From Chrysopilus asiliformis (Eukaryota; Arthropoda; Insecta; Diptera; Rhagionidae): a DNA stretch of 64,000 nucleotides. Position numbers and translations under genes: made by a program. Of this stretch, positions 14,152 to 24,279 are shown one piece after another (the stretch's first letter is position 1; every line of letters starts with the position of its first letter). Below the pieces are notes generated by a model. That model saw nothing but the letters and a program-made list of their open reading frames with translations. It did no database searches and was not told where the DNA came from. The DNA lies in NCBI GenBank assembly GCA_964034945.1, contig OZ035962.1:73733597-73797596 (forward strand). Direction: 5' to 3'.

Positions 14152-14171
14152 ATGAAGATACCTATCCTAAT
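14152..14171 (+). other. Predicted env leader exon with start codon
   Basis: An ATG at 14152 is followed by six codons and two bases, then a strong donor GTAAGT at 14172. The remaining two bases fit the phase of a good acceptor (polypyrimidine CACCAG) at 19046, which opens the env frame. Errantivirus env is known to be made from a spliced subgenomic RNA. The junction would build a hydrophobic N-terminus consistent with a signal peptide, and the env frame has no ATG of its own near its beginning. Splicing is inferred. Confidence 0.65.
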
Positions 14172-14207
14172 GTAAGTCGAACGACTCATTTTATATTTTA
14201 AGAAAAT

Positions 14208-14317
14208 AAAGTGAAATTTTAAGAAAAAAGATTAAACAAAGTAAGAGAATAATTAAAAAATTAAAGTGAAATTTTAAGAAAAAAGATTAAACAAAGTAAG
14301 AAAGAAATTAAAAAATT
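14208..14317 (+). repeat. 55-bp direct repeat in the errantivirus leader
   Basis: Two adjacent units (14208-14262 and 14263-14317), A-rich, both containing AAGAAAAAAGATTAAACAAA, with a few differences at their ends. They lie between the env donor and gag. Related insulator-like leader repeats exist in D. melanogaster gypsy, but no motif here proves such a role. Confidence 0.8.
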
Positions 14318-14578
14318 AAAGTCAAAGTAATAAAAAATCAATGAGAAAACGAATAAATTCAAATTCTAAGCAAAAATAATCCAAGTGATTTACAATTCAT
14401 ACAAAAAATTATTAGAAATTAAGAGATTCTATATAAGCTACAAGTTTACAAATCTAAGATTAAAACTAAACACGTGAAGTATAAGTCGAGGGTTATTATA
14501 TCTTGCAAAGTATTTTCCTTTGTGAAACATTGTTTTGAGTGCCACACGAATTTGTTTTGTTGATTACAAGGAACCAAA

Positions 14579-15883
14579 ATGACAACCGTTCAAGAGGTGG
14601 TTGAAATTCTCCGAGCAGAAATTACAAACCTCACAGGCTCTTTGAATGCACAAATTAATATTATTAACTCCCTTCAGAAACAATTCTCAAGTTTCCAACA
14701 GGAAACATTGCAAAGGCTACCACCATCAACAGAAACTTTGGTGGAACCGCCTTTAGTTAGACCCTCAACGGAAGAGCAATTGTCCCAATTAACAAAAATT
14801 CCCGATACTGTTAAAGAAATCAGACATTTCAATGGAAACCCCACGACATACTCGTCCTGGGTCAAGTCCGTAGAAAGTGTTCTGGAAGACTATAAAATAG
14901 TCAAATCGAAACCCATTTATCGAACAATAATCCGTTCAATACGCCAAAAAATCATTGACGAAGCTGATACAGCTTTGATCGCATATAATACCCCAGACGA
15001 AGACTGGATGGCAATAAAAAAGTGTTTGTCATTACATTACGCTGACAAACGCGACATTAGAACTCTCGAATACCAATTATACTCGTTGCACCAGGGCAAG
15101 AGTACGATCGATGAGTTCTTCGGGGAAATCAATCATCATCTAACTCTTATCATTAACAAAGTACAATCGGAGTGTCTGAGCCGAGAAACCCAATCAAATA
15201 TAATAGAAGGACATAGAAATAGGGCATTGGACACCTTCATAAGAGGATTGAATGGTGAATTATCAAGATTAATCGCCATAAAATCGCCTAGATCTTTACC
15301 CGAAGCATATTCCTCATGTTTGGAATTGCAAAATATGAACTACAGAGCCACAAATTTTCTAAATAAACAAAGTCATACAAATCCGGTCGCTGTACCTCAT
15401 AATAGTCTTACTCCTCCATTACTTCCCCCAAGGAAACATTTACCTACGGTTAACACAAATTCAAATCCCATGGTTAGGAAATTCAATCCACCACAACTAA
15501 ACCTTCAACAGCGAAATGCATTATACTCATATAATAATACTCAACAAAGACCACCTAACTATTCCCGACCAAATCAAAATAATAAACCGGAACCTATGGA
15601 TGTCGATAGGAGCGTCCAAACCAGACAAATTAACTACATGAATAGACCACAAATACCTCCACGTATGCCTGTATTTAAGAGACCAACTCAAGATAACTAT
15701 ATCCAAACCTCACCACCTAAACAACAGAGAGTGTTCCACACTAATACAGTCCCAACCGAGGAAGAATATGAAGAAGCAATCAATGATACCTTCGAAGATC
15801 CTAACGAAATAATTTACGAAGACTTCGATCTCGACCCTGAACTAAATTTTTGCCCAGTAGATACAGCGCAACCCCCTATTTAG
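14579..15883 (+). CDS. gag: Errantivirus Gag polyprotein
   Basis: 434 codons from the ATG at 14579. It forms the particle of the element. An N-terminal coiled-coil-like stretch is followed by a Ty3/gypsy capsid-like region (IRHFNGNP, YSSWVKSVES, then ADKRDIRTLEYQLYSL). The C-terminal third is rich in Pro, Asn and Gln and ends acidic. No CCHC knuckle is seen, which is usual for errantivirus Gag. It overlaps pol by 43 bases in the other frame, with the slippery site 33 bases before the gag stop. Leader length is about 930 bp. Confidence 0.92.
   Translation: MTTVQEVVEILRAEITNLTGSLNAQINIINSLQKQFSSFQQETLQRLPPSTETLVEPPLVRPSTEEQLSQLTKIPDTVKEIRHFNGNPTTYSSWVKSVESVLEDYKIVKSKPIYRTIIRSIRQKIIDEADTALIAYNTPDEDWMAIKKCLSLHYADKRDIRTLEYQLYSLHQGKSTIDEFFGEINHHLTLIINKVQSECLSRETQSNIIEGHRNRALDTFIRGLNGELSRLIAIKSPRSLPEAYSSCLELQNMNYRATNFLNKQSHTNPVAVPHNSLTPPLLPPRKHLPTVNTNSNPMVRKFNPPQLNLQQRNALYSYNNTQQRPPNYSRPNQNNKPEPMDVDRSVQTRQINYMNRPQIPPRMPVFKRPTQDNYIQTSPPKQQRVFHTNTVPTEEEYEEAINDTFEDPNEIIYEDFDLDPELNFCPVDTAQPPI
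15844..15850 (+). promoter_or_regulatory. -1 ribosomal frameshift site
   Basis: A AAT TTT read in the gag frame is a canonical X XXY YYZ heptamer. It falls inside the gag-pol overlap (pol frame opens at 15841) and shifts ribosomes into pol by -1. No downstream pseudoknot was worked out. Confidence 0.85.
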
Positions 15884-18800
15884 CGTATAGGGCTCCGGAC
15901 GGGAAGCAATTAAAATTCCTAATAGATACCGGAGCAAATAAAAATTTTATTAACCCAAAAAATGTCACTAAATCCAAACCCGTTCAAAAACCCTTTTATA
16001 TAAATTCAGTTGGAGGAAAGGTAGAAATCAACCACTCGGCAACAGGAAGGATATTTTCAACATTTGGCAACGATATTCCAGTAAAATTTTACCTTTTACC
16101 CACCTTAACATCTTTTGATGGCATAATCGGAGATGACACGCTAAGACAACTAGAGGCTATCATCGACAGAGGAAAATCAATTCTAAAAATCCACCCAGGA
16201 GTCGAAATTCCCCTTCACATGAAACGATCCATTGATGTTAATTTTCTTAATATCAGAGACAGTCACCTCCCTGAAGATCAGAGAAATGAACTAAACAAGA
16301 TTATTCATGATTACAAACCCATATTTTCTAAACCTAACGACAAAGTTACGGTAGTTACAAATGTAAAAGCCGAAATACGAACGTCCACCGACTCCCCCAT
16401 ATATGCCAAAACATACCCATACCCTTTCAATATGAGGAAAGAGGTTGATGCCCAAATAAAGAAACTACTTGAAGACAATATAATAAGACCTTCCAAATCC
16501 CCTTATAATGCTCCCATATGGATAGTACCCAAAAAAATGGATGCATCCGGAGAACAAAAATACAGAATGGTCATAGACTATAAGAAACTAAATGATGTCA
16601 CAATAGCGGACAAATATCCCATTCCGGATATTGCAAACACCCTAGCAAACTTGGGTAACGCTAAATACTTCACCACCATTGATTTAACTTCTGGATTTCA
16701 TCAGATACCAATGAACGAAAAGGATATTGAGAAAACAGCGTTTTCAACGCTAAACGGGAAATACGAATTCTTGCGCCTTCCATTCGGTGTCAAAAACGGT
16801 CCAGCAACATTCCAACGTACAATCGACGATGTATTAAAGGAAGAAATAGGTAAACGATGTTATGTGTATATAGACGATATCATAGTATTCAGTGAAACAA
16901 TTAGAGAACATTTCAAAAACTTACACATAATATTCTCAAAATTACGTGATGCCAATTTAAAAGTCAATTTGGAAAAAACGGAATTTCTTAAAACAGAAAC
17001 TGAATTTTTGGGATTCATTATTTCCAGTAATGGTATCAAAGCTGACCCAAAAAAAATTCAAGCAATAACAGAAACAAAAGAGCCCACAAACCTCAAAGAA
17101 CTTAAATCATTTTTAGGTCTTGCCTCCTATTATAGGAGATTCATTAAAGACTTCGCTAAAATAGCGAAACCCCTTACAAAATTAACCGGCGGAGAATTAG
17201 CCCGCATACGGAAAACCCAATCAAAGAAAGTTCCTATAAAATTCAATGACGAAGAAAGGAAAGCTTTTAATTTGTTGAAGACTCACTTGACTTCAACGGA
17301 CCTTCTTATTTTTCCCAATTTTGACCAACCCTTTGTCTTAACAACTGACGCATCAGACCACGCCATAGGAGCAGTTCTATCTCAGGGAGAGATAGGAAAG
17401 GACAAACCCATCACTTATATTTCAAGGAGCTTAAACTCCACTGAACAAAACTACGCCACTAACGAAAAAGAAATGCTGGCAATCATATGGTCCTTAAACT
17501 CTCTCCGTAATTACCTATACGGAGCAAAAAAAATCAAAATCCTAACAGATCACCAACCATTGACTTACGCCCTTAGTAACAAAAATAATAACTCAAAATT
17601 AAAGAGATGGAAAGCCCGTCTGGAAGAGTATAACTATGAGATAATATATAGACCAGGAAAGACAAACGTAGTTGCAGACGCTTTGTCAAGAATGAACATA
17701 AGTGAATGCAATCCAATGTCTTCCACTCAGCATAGCGCTGAAGAAGATTCCACTGACTTAATCATGAGCGTGGAGGCCCCTATCAATGTGTTTAAAAACC
17801 AAGTAATCCTTATGGAAGGAGAAGAAGAAGAACGCATATATGAACTTCCACACCCAGGTTACCACAGGAAAACGATAGTCAGAAATCATTTCAATCCCGA
17901 AATAATAAAACAAATACTAAAAGAAGAAATGAGACCTAATTTAATAAATGGACTTAAAGCACCTGAAAGTATAATGCAAATAATTCAGGATGTCTATAAG
18001 GAACATTTCGGGAGAAATCTAAAGATTCGATTTACTCAAAAAATCGTTACAGATATAATCGACGAAGAACAAAAATTGGAAATCATACTCCAAGAACATA
18101 GACTAGCACACAGAAGGACAGAAGAAAACAAAGAAAAAATTATACAACACTACTACTTTCCAAACATGACAGCAACAATTAGGAATATCATTAGAAATTG
18201 CAACATCTGTAAGGAAAGCAAGTACGACAGACATCCATCACGCAATAAACTCCATCCTACCCCTATTCCACAATATCCGACAGAGATTGTACATATCGAC
18301 ATAATGGAATTAGACGGTAAACTATTTTTGACTTCCATAGATAAATTTTCCAAATTTGCCAAAATCATTCCATTGGAAAACAAATCAGCCATACATCTTA
18401 AAGACAAAATATTCGAATTGATCCATTACTATACCACTCCCAAACTATTAGTTATGGATAGGGATAAAGCATTTACTACTCCAATAATCACTGAATTTTT
18501 GGGGAACTTAGGAATAGAAATCTACCTAACCCCGTCATCACGAAGCAAAGTAAACGGGCAGGTAGAGCGCGTTCACTCCACGATCCAAGAAATTATTCGA
18601 TGCTTACAAAGGGACTTCACGTCCACCCCATTAATCGAACTAGCCATAATAGCAACAGATCGCTACAATAATACAATACATAGCACTGTAAAAGAGGCTC
18701 CGGCTACCATATTTTATGGTAGACAACCATCCCGAACATTAGAAGAATTAGAAAACGCCCGTCAACAATCATACGTTAAAACGAGACAGTTAATTGAAAA

Positions 18801-19011
18801 AATTCAACAGCAAAGACTTAATTATGAGAACAAGAACCGTAAAAAACCCAAAAAGTATAACACAGGTGATGTTATTTATGTAAAGGCCCCTGGTAGGAAG
18901 GGGAAATTAAAGCAGAAATATACAAAAGAAATAGTAAAGGATGATCATAGAGTCACCATTACTACATTCAGCGGTAGAAAAATCCATAAAACAAACATTA
19001 AAAGTGATTAA
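15850..19011 (+). CDS. pol: Errantivirus Pol: protease, reverse transcriptase, RNase H, integrase
   Basis: About 1,053 codons, entered by frameshifting rather than an own ATG. In order: aspartic protease with LIDTGA (Asp about residue 26); reverse transcriptase with YIDD at 16867-16878 (about residues 340-343); RNase H (TDASDHAIGAVLS, YATNEKEMLAI, TDHQPL); integrase with the HHCC finger (HRLAHRR ... CNICKE) and a DD35E core (HID about 817, VMDRD about 870, QVERVH about 906). All key catalytic residues are present. It ends 35 bases before the env acceptor. The element looks competent for reverse transcription and integration. Confidence 0.95.
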   Translation: MPSRYSATPYLAYRAPDGKQLKFLIDTGANKNFINPKNVTKSKPVQKPFYINSVGGKVEINHSATGRIFSTFGNDIPVKFYLLPTLTSFDGIIGDDTLRQLEAIIDRGKSILKIHPGVEIPLHMKRSIDVNFLNIRDSHLPEDQRNELNKIIHDYKPIFSKPNDKVTVVTNVKAEIRTSTDSPIYAKTYPYPFNMRKEVDAQIKKLLEDNIIRPSKSPYNAPIWIVPKKMDASGEQKYRMVIDYKKLNDVTIADKYPIPDIANTLANLGNAKYFTTIDLTSGFHQIPMNEKDIEKTAFSTLNGKYEFLRLPFGVKNGPATFQRTIDDVLKEEIGKRCYVYIDDIIVFSETIREHFKNLHIIFSKLRDANLKVNLEKTEFLKTETEFLGFIISSNGIKADPKKIQAITETKEPTNLKELKSFLGLASYYRRFIKDFAKIAKPLTKLTGGELARIRKTQSKKVPIKFNDEERKAFNLLKTHLTSTDLLIFPNFDQPFVLTTDASDHAIGAVLSQGEIGKDKPITYISRSLNSTEQNYATNEKEMLAIIWSLNSLRNYLYGAKKIKILTDHQPLTYALSNKNNNSKLKRWKARLEEYNYEIIYRPGKTNVVADALSRMNISECNPMSSTQHSAEEDSTDLIMSVEAPINVFKNQVILMEGEEEERIYELPHPGYHRKTIVRNHFNPEIIKQILKEEMRPNLINGLKAPESIMQIIQDVYKEHFGRNLKIRFTQKIVTDIIDEEQKLEIILQEHRLAHRRTEENKEKIIQHYYFPNMTATIRNIIRNCNICKESKYDRHPSRNKLHPTPIPQYPTEIVHIDIMELDGKLFLTSIDKFSKFAKIIPLENKSAIHLKDKIFELIHYYTTPKLLVMDRDKAFTTPIITEFLGNLGIEIYLTPSSRSKVNGQVERVHSTIQEIIRCLQRDFTSTPLIELAIIATDRYNNTIHSTVKEAPATIFYGRQPSRTLEELENARQQSYVKTRQLIEKIQQQRLNYENKNRKKPKKYNTGDVIYVKAPGRKGKLKQKYTKEIVKDDHRVTITTFSGRKIHKTNIKSD

Positions 19012-19046
19012 CTTCCACATTTAAATCATAATTTCTATTTCACCAG

Positions 19047-20453
19047 CTTTGCTACCATTTGGTTAGCCTACGGCAACGTCCAAATCTTCGAATATACAAA
19101 CACCCCTATTGCTACAATCCGAATTGGACCAGGAAAAATCACAGATGGCAATTTTAAAATTATTCACGTTCTTAACCTTACTAATTATATTCAAGCCCAT
19201 ACAATATTAATTTCAACAGTAAATTTAAAAATTAACAATACATCTCCCCTTAAACCGCAAATTGAGCATCTTCAAAACAGCATAGAATCACAGCTTCTAG
19301 AACTGAAACCTTATCGAAAGAAAAGAGCCATAAACTGGATAGGATCCGCCTGGAAATGGATCGCTGGGTCACCAGATGCCCATGATCTCGAAACCTTAAT
19401 TAATGCACAAAATCAACTCCATGAGAATAACGAGAAGCAAATAATAATCAACAAAAATATCTTCGACATATCAAACAAAATACTCGAAAACTTTAATTAT
19501 ATTCTAGAAAAAGATTTGGCTCAAAGTATTTTTAACAAATTAATCATGATGAAGCATGAGATTGACCAGATAACAGATGCCATACATTGGGCAAAAAGAG
19601 GCATTATAAATACCAAAATACTTAATAAAAATGAATTAACCCGAATACTAAAGGTAACCAAAAATCTCCCTTACAATAATGAAGCAGAAGCGTTAAACTT
19701 TGCAACACCTTCCGTAGCGATCAAAGACGATGTAATTCTCTACATTGTATCTATTCCTTTAACTGAACATAACGAGTATGATCATTTAATACTTAGATCT
19801 ATAACAAACAATAAAAAACAAATTGATTTAGATTACAATAACGTGTTAATCAGCAAAACAAATAGTTATGTTATACAGAAAAAGTGTAATTCAATCCAAG
19901 ATGTAACAATATGCAAAAGGCAGGATATAATGAAACTTTCAGATAATTCTGTATTGTCAAATTAATGAAAGGCGAAAACGCCAATTGTACAACCAAATAT
20001 AATATCGACACAATAATCGAAGAAATAAATGATAACCTTATATTTGTAGACAATTTTGAAGGTAATTTTAATAATGAATGTCAAGATCAAATTAAACATT
20101 TAAAAGGAAGTTTTTTGATAAAAATTAACAATTGCTCAATTGATTTTGGAAATCAACGATTTATATCCAAAGAAGAAAAAAACTATCAACCATTACCCCC
20201 GATTTTCCAAAGTAACCTTACAGAAGCTAAAATTAAACCTAACATTGATAAATTACAAATAGATAATATAAATCAAACAAAAAAACTGAAGCAAGTAAAT
20301 ATTCACTCAATAATAAATGATATCACACTGTATTTGATAATAATTATAATAATTGTAATAATAATATGTTGGATAAGAAAAACAAAAAAGCTAAAAATTG
20401 TAAATTTCGGTCCACAAGAAATTCAATTATCAAATAACCCAATAAACAATTAA
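19047..20453 (+). pseudogene. env: Errantivirus envelope glycoprotein, one frame break
   Basis: Frame opens after the acceptor at 19045-19046. The protein is of the gypsy Env class, related to baculovirus F fusion proteins: a furin-like RKKR at 19315-19326 followed by a fusion-peptide-like AINWIGSAWKW, a long ectodomain, a C-terminal transmembrane stretch of mostly Ile at about 20330-20375 and a basic cytoplasmic tail. The first frame stops at 19963-19965 and the ectodomain continues in another frame from 19965 to 20453, with resemblance across the switch, so a small indel has broken it. A sequencing error or programmed shift cannot be excluded. This copy probably makes no full Env. Confidence 0.85.
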
Positions 20454-20491
20454 ATTACAGTAAATTTGTTTTTTGAGGACAAAAAAATTTC

Positions 20492-20501
20492 AGAAGGGAA
20501 G
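20492..20501 (+). other. Polypurine tract
   Basis: AGAAGGGAAG directly before the 3' LTR, the plus-strand primer site expected in this position. Confidence 0.8.
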
Positions 20502-20885
20502 AGTAAAGTACTGAGATTACTCAACTTCCAACATTACTCATTTCCCTTTGTCTTGGAGATCTTTCTAATTGACTCATCCAAGAAACATAAAATAATCAAT
20601 CTCACAGGCAAGTCACCTAAAAGGGACACCTGAATAAACAACTAATCATTAGTAATACATTATTCACAAACTATATCAAATATTTTATTGTAAATATCCC
20701 AGAGGGTATAAAAGACACTAAAACCATGTATCATCACGCATTGTGTAACTAGAAATCCTATTGTACGGTCAATAAACGAATAATAACTAAATTTCAGAGT
20801 TTTATTTCAAGTACTGCCGTTAATTGGACATAGTCCAATTGCAGTTTATATTTTTTTGATTGACGAGCGTAAAAATAGATTAACT
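20502..20885 (+). repeat. Errantivirus 3' LTR
   Basis: 384 bp, same sequence as 13259-13642 as far as read by eye, followed by the GTGA target duplication. Confidence 0.95.
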
Positions 20886-20911
20886 GTGAAGATAAAAATT
20901 AAATATATAGC

Positions 20912-21392
20912 TTGTTTGTGTCAATTAAGAATCCTAGACCCAACAATGACCAGAAAAAGAAGCTGATCGACCTCATTGAGGCTAATTTTTCAGCATTGCA
21001 TCGCCGGACAAACCCTTCGGGGAATACTTTACGAAAGGAGATTTGGGGTGAAATTTCTCGCGAACTAAATAATTTGGGAAGCGAAAAAAGTGTCGCTCAA
21101 TGGCAAAAGGAATATCTAAAAAAATAACCTTTAGAATTATTATTTTTCCAATAGTTTTGCCTAATAATTATATATTTTAGTGCTGGACGGACATAAAAAG
21201 TCAGATGAAGAAGAAGGTGACAAATATTAGAAGGGAACAAGGATTGACTGGTGGTAACCCATTACCTGAAAACAATTTGACAACAGAAGAAATACAAATC
21301 ATTAACTTTTGCGACCTTAACTGCATTGATAGTCAGCAAAATCTGGATGAACATGGCTTTGAAGAAATGGTAAGTAAAACATATACGCAGTA
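20912..21392 (+). pseudogene. Myb/SANT-like DNA-binding gene fragment (two exon-like pieces)
   Basis: The first frame (from an acceptor-like TATATAG at 20910) gives KKKLIDLIEANFSALH and EIWGEISRELNNLG, a Myb/SANT-like domain used by Harbinger accessory proteins and some insect regulators. The second piece after TTTTAG at 21180 reads CWTDIKSQMKKKVTNIRREQ and joins naturally after QWQK, ending at a donor GTAAGT after codon ATG (near 21370). The expected donor after QWQK reads GAATAT rather than GT, so the first intron is probably unspliceable. The errantivirus sits just upstream of this gene. Confidence 0.55.
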
Positions 21393-21803
21393 AAGTACAA
21401 ATTAAGTATAAGAATATAAGTAACTGTAAATGATTCATCTGTCATGAATCAGGTCATAACATCATAAAAAGCATAAAGGTCTGAATCATGGACACCTGCA
21501 CAAACATATGTCTGATTCAGGACTTTATCAATATAGAATTAATCATTTAGAATAAGAACCTCTGTATGACTAAAACTTTCATAATGTAAACTCCGATCAT
21601 TATAAATAGGAGTAGGCTTGCCAGACGTCACTATAAAAGTGACAATTGTCACTTTTCGACCAAGTTCTTTCTTTTTCTTTCTTTTTTCGGTCTTAGTCAC
21701 TTTTCCCACTTTTTTCATTTCGCATTTACAGCATTTTCAACAAAACAAGTTTATTGTGTTAAATTTTGTAATTAACATAAAGAACTTTCTAAATATAGGG
21801 TTT

Positions 21804-21874
21804 CCCATTAACCCCACCTATTTTTGAACCTTATGCCAATGGCATAAGGTTTGTAAATAGGCGGGGTTATTGGG
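21804..21874. repeat. 71-bp hairpin inside the hAT element
   Basis: Arms beginning CCCATTAACCCC and ending GGGGTTATTGGG pair through a core CCTTATGCCAATGGCATAAGG, which is itself a perfect palindrome. A few mismatches. It may be a nested small foldback or a regulatory hairpin upstream of the transposase. Confidence 0.8.
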
Positions 21875-22211
21875 ACACGCATTTATAGAAGCAGTTTGCA
21901 ATTAATATTCTGCCACTACGCTGGTGCATCGATCTAGTACATTAATCAATAGATTAAATGTTCAGTGGAATTGGATCATTCGATATTGAATCGTATGTGA
22001 CTACATATAAGGCTGAATCTTCTAGTATTCAAAATATCAGCTGTTAAATTTTAAAATGTAACGAGTGGAGTAAGCAGCCGGACGAACGCCAAAACAGCAT
22101 TGAAATTAGAAACTAATTAGGGCGAATATTGAAATCGGTAAAAAGGTAATGGATATTCCCTATTATTCCACGATAACCATTGCTTAGATATTGTTTCAAA
22201 TTTCAGAGAAT

Positions 22212-24046
22212 ATGGCAGGAAACAAGCGTTCGTGCAAGTTCACAAAAGAAATGGAAAAACAATTTTTCGGATTTAAGCGGGTAAAACTCGAAAATCAAGT
22301 TTTATGCGAAGTTTGCAATGTTATTGTGTCTATCAATAACAAAGGTAAACATGATTTAATCCAGCACTTGCAAACGCAAAAACATAAAAATGCTATAGCC
22401 GGGACTAGAGGAGTAGAAAAACTGGATAAACTTGGTTATCTACAAGAAGATGAAAAAGTGTGTGCAATTGAAGCAACTTTGGCTTATCACACCGTGATGC
22501 ACCATATGAGCTACAAATCTACTGATTGTACTTCAAAGTTACTTCGTACAATGTTTACGGATTCCAAACTGGCTAGAAAAGTATTTTCAGCACGGACAAA
22601 GACAGAAGCAATTATCAACAATATATTGGCGCCCTTTTCTATAGATTCTGTGATCAGTATTTTGAATGCAAACGATATAAATTATATTGGAGTTAGTACA
22701 GATGGGTCGAACCATGGATCCACTAAGGTTTTTCCAATTGTCATTCAATTTTTCCAAAAAGAAAGGGGAATTGAAACGAAAATTTTAGCTGTAAAAAATT
22801 TGAAAGATGAAAAAGCCATAACGGTTGCACGGTATTTAGTGGACACTTTGCAAAGCAATAATTTGTGCGAGAAGTTAATTTCCTTTACAGGCGATAATTG
22901 TAATACAAACTTCGGTGGAGTCGACCGTAACGGGAAAAATAACGTGTACTATCATTTGAAGGAGATTTTAAATCGAGATTTAATTGGAATTGGTTGCCCC
23001 GCTCATATTCTTAACAACACCATACACTTCGCGGTAGATCAGTGGCCTTTTGATATTGAATCTATAATATTCAAAATATATAGCTTCTTTTCAATTTACA
23101 CTGTACGGGTGGAAAGCTTAAAACAATTTTGCGATGTTGTTGAAATTGATTATAAAAATTTACTTTCACATTCCAAAACTAGATGGCTAAGTTTGTATCC
23201 TGCAGTGAATAGGATATTAGAAATATATCCGGCTCTTAAATCATATTTTTTAATTGAGAGTCATGCCCCCGCATTAATTAGGAACTTTTTTTCAAATTCG
23301 ATTAATGAAGCATATTTGTGGTTTCTGCATTCTCTAATGTACGTTTTTCACATGAAGATAGAGGAAATTGAGAATGAAAAAAATTCTATTATTGAAATAA
23401 TACACATTTTAGATGAAGTCGAAAAATTATTGTCTAATAGAAAAACTGAAAATTTCTTGCCTTTAAAAGTTAAAGAAATACTACGAACAAATGAAGATCA
23501 CCAAGTTAAATTAAATTTATTGAATATCTATGAGTCTTGTTTGCAATATATTTCTAAATGGAAAATCTTTTTTAAAGAATTTGAAGTATTTCATCTTTTT
23601 TAAAGAATTTGAGCTATTGTTAAATAAGCTTCCTTTATGGTCGGAAGTCGAAAATACAATAATCTATTTAAAAAACCAAAAAAATATTTGCTTGAATGAT
23701 GCTATTCTTTTCGACCAATTTTCCAATCTTAATATTTTTTTAAATAGTAATCTAGAAAATCCTGATTTTTTACAAAGCAAATCTCATGAAAAATGGGTCC
23801 AATTCTTCCAATCGGGAGTTCAGGAGAATTACTCTGAGTTATTAAAAATTTGCTCTTTTTTTTGCTATTTCGCCGCAAAATGCGAATGTGGAAAGAATTT
23901 TTAGTTTAATGAACGCCCAGTGGACAGATGAGAGAAATAAATTAAATATTGAATCTGTAGAAAAAATTTTGCTAACAAAATATAATTTTAAAGACTTAAA
24001 TTGTATGCAATTTTATGAATTCGTTCAAAAAGAAAAGGAAATTTAA
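22212..24046 (+). pseudogene. hAT transposase with BED-type finger, two frame breaks
   Basis: From the ATG at 22212 (after an acceptor-like TTTCAG) a BED-type finger is seen (C32, C35, then HLQTQKHK), then the RNase H-like core with VSTDGSNHGS and FTGDNCNTNFGG, and a C-terminal dimerisation motif NANVERIFSLMNAQ. The frame breaks near 23594, where TCTTTTTTAAAGAATTTGA is repeated after 28 bases, and again near 23860 at a T run. It is a hAT-like group that also occurs, more decayed, at 36349. Without the two breaks it would be about 600 residues. Probably inactive, though the T-run break could be a sequencing error. Confidence 0.85.
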
Positions 24047-24279
24047 AAAAAAATAAGGATTTCAGAAAAATACTATGTATAAAAGTTTAATTATGGGACC
24101 AAAGTGTAATGTAAAACTGAAATAAACCACATATTATATTTATTTTTCTTTTAATATATATGTCACTTTTTGTTATCACTTTTCGATTTGTAAAAGTCAC
24201 TTTTTTGCACGCAATAATCACTTTTATTCTCTCCAAAGACACTTTTTCGGTTTTGACGTCTGGTAACCCTAAATAGGAG

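Larger units (their letters stand above)
13259..20885 (+). mobile_element. Gypsy-type errantivirus, full length (7,627 bp)
   Basis: Both 384-bp LTRs, a PBS, gag, pol, env and a polypurine tract are present in order. The 4-bp target duplication GTGA lies at 13255-13258 and 20886-20889. LTR termini are AGT...ACT as in Drosophila errantiviruses. The two LTRs look the same throughout, implying a very recent insertion. Gag and pol are open; env carries one frame break. This is the best-preserved LTR element in the window and may be supplied in trans for its env function. Confidence 0.95.
21613..24271 (+). mobile_element. hAT transposon (2,659 bp) with 8-bp target duplication
   Basis: Terminal inverted repeats start TAGGCTTGCCAGACGTCA (left) and TAGGGTTACCAGACGTCA (right, read inward). 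The 8-bp duplication AATAGGAG flanks both ends (21605-21612 and 24272-24279). Subterminal copies of AAAAGTGAC-type motifs occur on both sides. It holds a frameshifted transposase and an internal hairpin. The target, TATAAATAGGAG, looks like a TATA box of an older LTR. Confidence 0.9.

Noticed and set aside
18153..18407. Minus-strand frames inside errantivirus pol
   Set aside because: Shadows of the strongly supported plus-strand pol.
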